64,000 nt of DNA. It comes from Arthrobacter sp. B3I4 (lineage in GTDB: Bacteria > Actinomycetota > Actinomycetes > Actinomycetales > Micrococcaceae). The notes beneath the pieces were generated by a model. It was not told the origin of the DNA, did not search any database, and saw only the letters and a list, made by a program, of their open reading frames with translations. Within the stretch, counting starts at the first letter, position 1. Each line of letters begins with the position of its first letter. The translations under genes and the position numbers were made by a program. Location of the stretch: positions 558,001 to 622,000 of the forward strand of contig NZ_JAUSYK010000001.1 of the NCBI RefSeq assembly GCF_030816855.1. Direction: 5' to 3'. Shown here piece after piece: positions 62,557 through 64,000 of the stretch.

Positions 62557-63066
62557 TTACAGCTCTCGGATCATCCGGGTGTTGCCGAGGGTGTTGGGTT
62601 TAACCCGCGCGAGGTCCAAGAATTCCGCGACGCCTTCGTCGTGCGAGCGGAGCAGTTCCGAATACACCACGGGGTCGACCGCCGTCTGGTCCGCCATCAC
62701 ATCGAAGCCGTGCTTTTTGAAGAACTCGACTTCGAAGGTGAGGCAGAAGACGCGGGAGATGCCGAGCGCTTTCGCGTCTTCCAGCAAGTGCTCCACCAAC
62801 TGGTGACCGACTCCCCTGCCGCGCCAGGCCTCCGAGGTGGCCAGGGTGCGGACTTCGGCCAGGTCCTCCCACATCACGTGCAAAGCCCCGCAGCCGACCA
62901 CCTCGCCGCCGTCGGTCTCGGCGATCCGGAACTCCTGCAGGCTCTCGTAGTACGCCACGGTTTCCTTGGCCATCAGGATCCGCTGTTCGGCCAGCGGCGC
63001 CACCAGGGTCTTAATCACCGGGACGTCACCGGTACGGGCAGGGCGGATGCGGATCGTCTCAGTCAC
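62557..63066 (-). CDS. ArgA-like amino-acid N-acetyltransferase
   Basis: 169 residues, GNAT fold. IRIRPARTGDVPVIKTLVAP at the start, then GCGALHVMWEDLAEVRTLATSEAWRGRGVGHQLVEHLLEDAKALG (acetyl-CoA loop) and VFCLTFEVEFFKKHGFDVM. This matches the short ArgA-type N-acetylglutamate synthases of Actinobacteria (Rv2747 group). The first step of arginine synthesis is the likely role; no arg genes are adjacent. Confidence 0.85.
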   Translation of the reverse strand: MTETIRIRPARTGDVPVIKTLVAPLAEQRILMAKETVAYYESLQEFRIAETDGGEVVGCGALHVMWEDLAEVRTLATSEAWRGRGVGHQLVEHLLEDAKALGISRVFCLTFEVEFFKKHGFDVMADQTAVDPVVYSELLRSHDEGVAEFLDLARVKPNTLGNTRMIREL

Positions 63067-63115
63067 AGCCCAATCCTACGGCGCGGTCCGGGGCGCGCCC
63101 GCCCGGGCCCACCGG

Positions 63116-63163
63116 CTCGCACCGGGTGCCATTTCCAGTCCTCAAAATGACACCCGGTGCGAG
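63116..63163 (-). terminator. Hairpin behind the S9 peptidase gene
   Basis: 16-bp arms (63116-63131 with 63148-63163) containing CGCACCGGGTG, one mismatch, 16-base loop. It lies just downstream of the peptidase stop; T-tract absent. Confidence 0.55.
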
Positions 63164-63183
63164 TCAGGCGGGTAGCCGCAGGG

Positions 63184-64000
63184 TCAGAGGCCCAGCTCGT
63201 CCGGGACGGGGAGGTCTTTGTCCAGCAGGTTCTTGGCCAGGAAGTGCTCGACGACGCCGTACCAGACCTTGGCGTGCTGCGGCTGCAGGATCCAGTGGTT
63301 CTCGTCCGGGAAGTAAAGGAAGCGGTGCTCGGTGTCACCGTTCTCGTCAGCCGGCAACTGCGACTTGGAGAGCAGTTCGTACCAGAGCCGCAGCCCCTCG
63401 CCGATCGGCACGCGGTAGTCTTTGTCGCCGTGGATTACCAGCATGGGGGTGCGGATGTTCTCCACGTGCAGGTGCGGGGAATTCTCGGCGGCCATCTCAG
63501 CCGTCATCTCCTTGAGCCAGTACTGGGCCGAGTCAGTGGTGGGCCCGAACTGGTCCAGGGCCCAGAGGCTAGCGTGCGTGACGATCGCCTTGAACCGGTC
63601 GGTGTGCCCGGCGACCCAGTTGGCCATGTAGCCGCCGAAAGAACCGCCCATCGCCGCGGTGCGGGTTTCGTCGATGTCCGGGCGCCGCACGACGGCGTCG
63701 GTGATCGTCATCAGGTCGGTGAAGGGCGCCTTTCCCCACTCCCCCCAGCCGCGCTGGATGTGCTCCTGGCCGTACCCGGTGGAAAGGGCGGGGTCAGGAA
63801 GCAGTACCGCGTAGCCGCTGGCCACGAGCAGCCAGGGGTTCCAGCGCCAGGTCCACGCGTTCCAGGAACCCAGCGGGCCGCCGTGGATCCAAAGCAGCAA
63901 CGGAGCCGGGCTTCCCTCCGAGGCACCTTCCGGAAGGGCCAGGTAGCCGGGAACGCGCGTGCCGTCCGCCGCGGTCGCCTCCACGCGCTCCAGGCTGCCG
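63184..64000 (-). CDS. S9 family (acylaminoacyl-type) peptidase, C-terminal part
   Basis: The frame is open to the window edge; the N-terminal beta-propeller lies outside. The visible ~272 residues are the alpha/beta-hydrolase domain: WIHGGPLGSWNAW, nucleophile Ser in GGSFGGYMANW, Asp in VIHGDKDYRVP and His in DENHWI. It cleaves oligopeptides or acyl-amino acids after a prolyl-oligopeptidase-like fold. A start at 63984 would remove part of the domain and is not credible. Confidence 0.92.
   Translation of the reverse strand, partial: GSLERVEATAADGTRVPGYLALPEGASEGSPAPLLLWIHGGPLGSWNAWTWRWNPWLLVASGYAVLLPDPALSTGYGQEHIQRGWGEWGKAPFTDLMTITDAVVRRPDIDETRTAAMGGSFGGYMANWVAGHTDRFKAIVTHASLWALDQFGPTTDSAQYWLKEMTAEMAAENSPHLHVENIRTPMLVIHGDKDYRVPIGEGLRLWYELLSKSQLPADENGDTEHRFLYFPDENHWILQPQHAKVWYGVVEHFLAKNLLDKDLPVPDELGL

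Overview
The window is about 64 kb of GC-rich, densely coding chromosome from an actinobacterium. Gene content and order (Ku/LigD end joining, DisA, PhoP-type box at pstS, PucR, DUF2382/PRC-barrel and GlsB stress proteins, many GTG starts) point to the Micrococcaceae, most likely Arthrobacter or a close relative; this is an inference from protein families, not a search. There is no rRNA, CRISPR array, prophage or insertion sequence. One tRNA (Lys-TTT) is present.

Left part (1-13 kb): the end of an EAL protein, a haloacid-dehalogenase, a 2-oxoglutarate/Fe(II) oxygenase, a PRC-barrel stress protein, a beta-phosphoglucomutase/GH65 disaccharide phosphorylase operon with a LacI-type operator, an esterase, and a complete fructose PTS operon (fruR-fruK-fruA-ptsH) behind a large inverted repeat that overlaps its promoter. 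13-17 kb: divergent ku and ligD for non-homologous end joining, with ku split by a one-base shift. 17-27 kb: acetyltransferases, a MHS-type transporter, a FUSC protein, an SDR, a CsoR-family regulator, a GDSL hydrolase, a frameshifted dodecin, stress membrane proteins and a PrmC-like methyltransferase. 27-30.5 kb: a secreted multidomain alpha-amylase whose frame is broken by an exact 170-bp tandem duplication; its LacI-type operator matches the one in front of the phosphorylase operon, so starch breakdown outside the cell and phosphorolysis inside look like one regulon.

30-41 kb: a serine/threonine kinase with a small partner, a MarR regulator, tRNA-Lys, a probable structured RNA, a DUF47/PiT phosphate uptake pair and the pstSCAB operon with a PHO box and an intergenic hairpin after pstS. 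41-45 kb: a MerR regulator fused to the last two domains of a DNA sliding clamp (the most unusual protein here), a secreted DUF1906 protein and radA. 45-56 kb: SHOCT protein, multicopper oxidase, CopB-type copper ATPase behind a perfect CsoR-type palindrome, a methyltransferase, a desaturase with its own ferredoxin-reductase, a divergent PucR regulator, a second kinase carrying a GAF domain, and release factor 3. 57-64 kb: disA, a membrane-anchored protein, mutY, the dihydroxyacetone kinase operon dhaKLM (which needs HPr-type phosphotransfer), an ArgA-like acetyltransferase and the end of an S9 peptidase.

Three genes (ku, dodecin, amylase) are out of frame and a fourth (mutY) has no normal start. 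These could be real mutations or assembly errors; the two single-base cases are the more suspicious.
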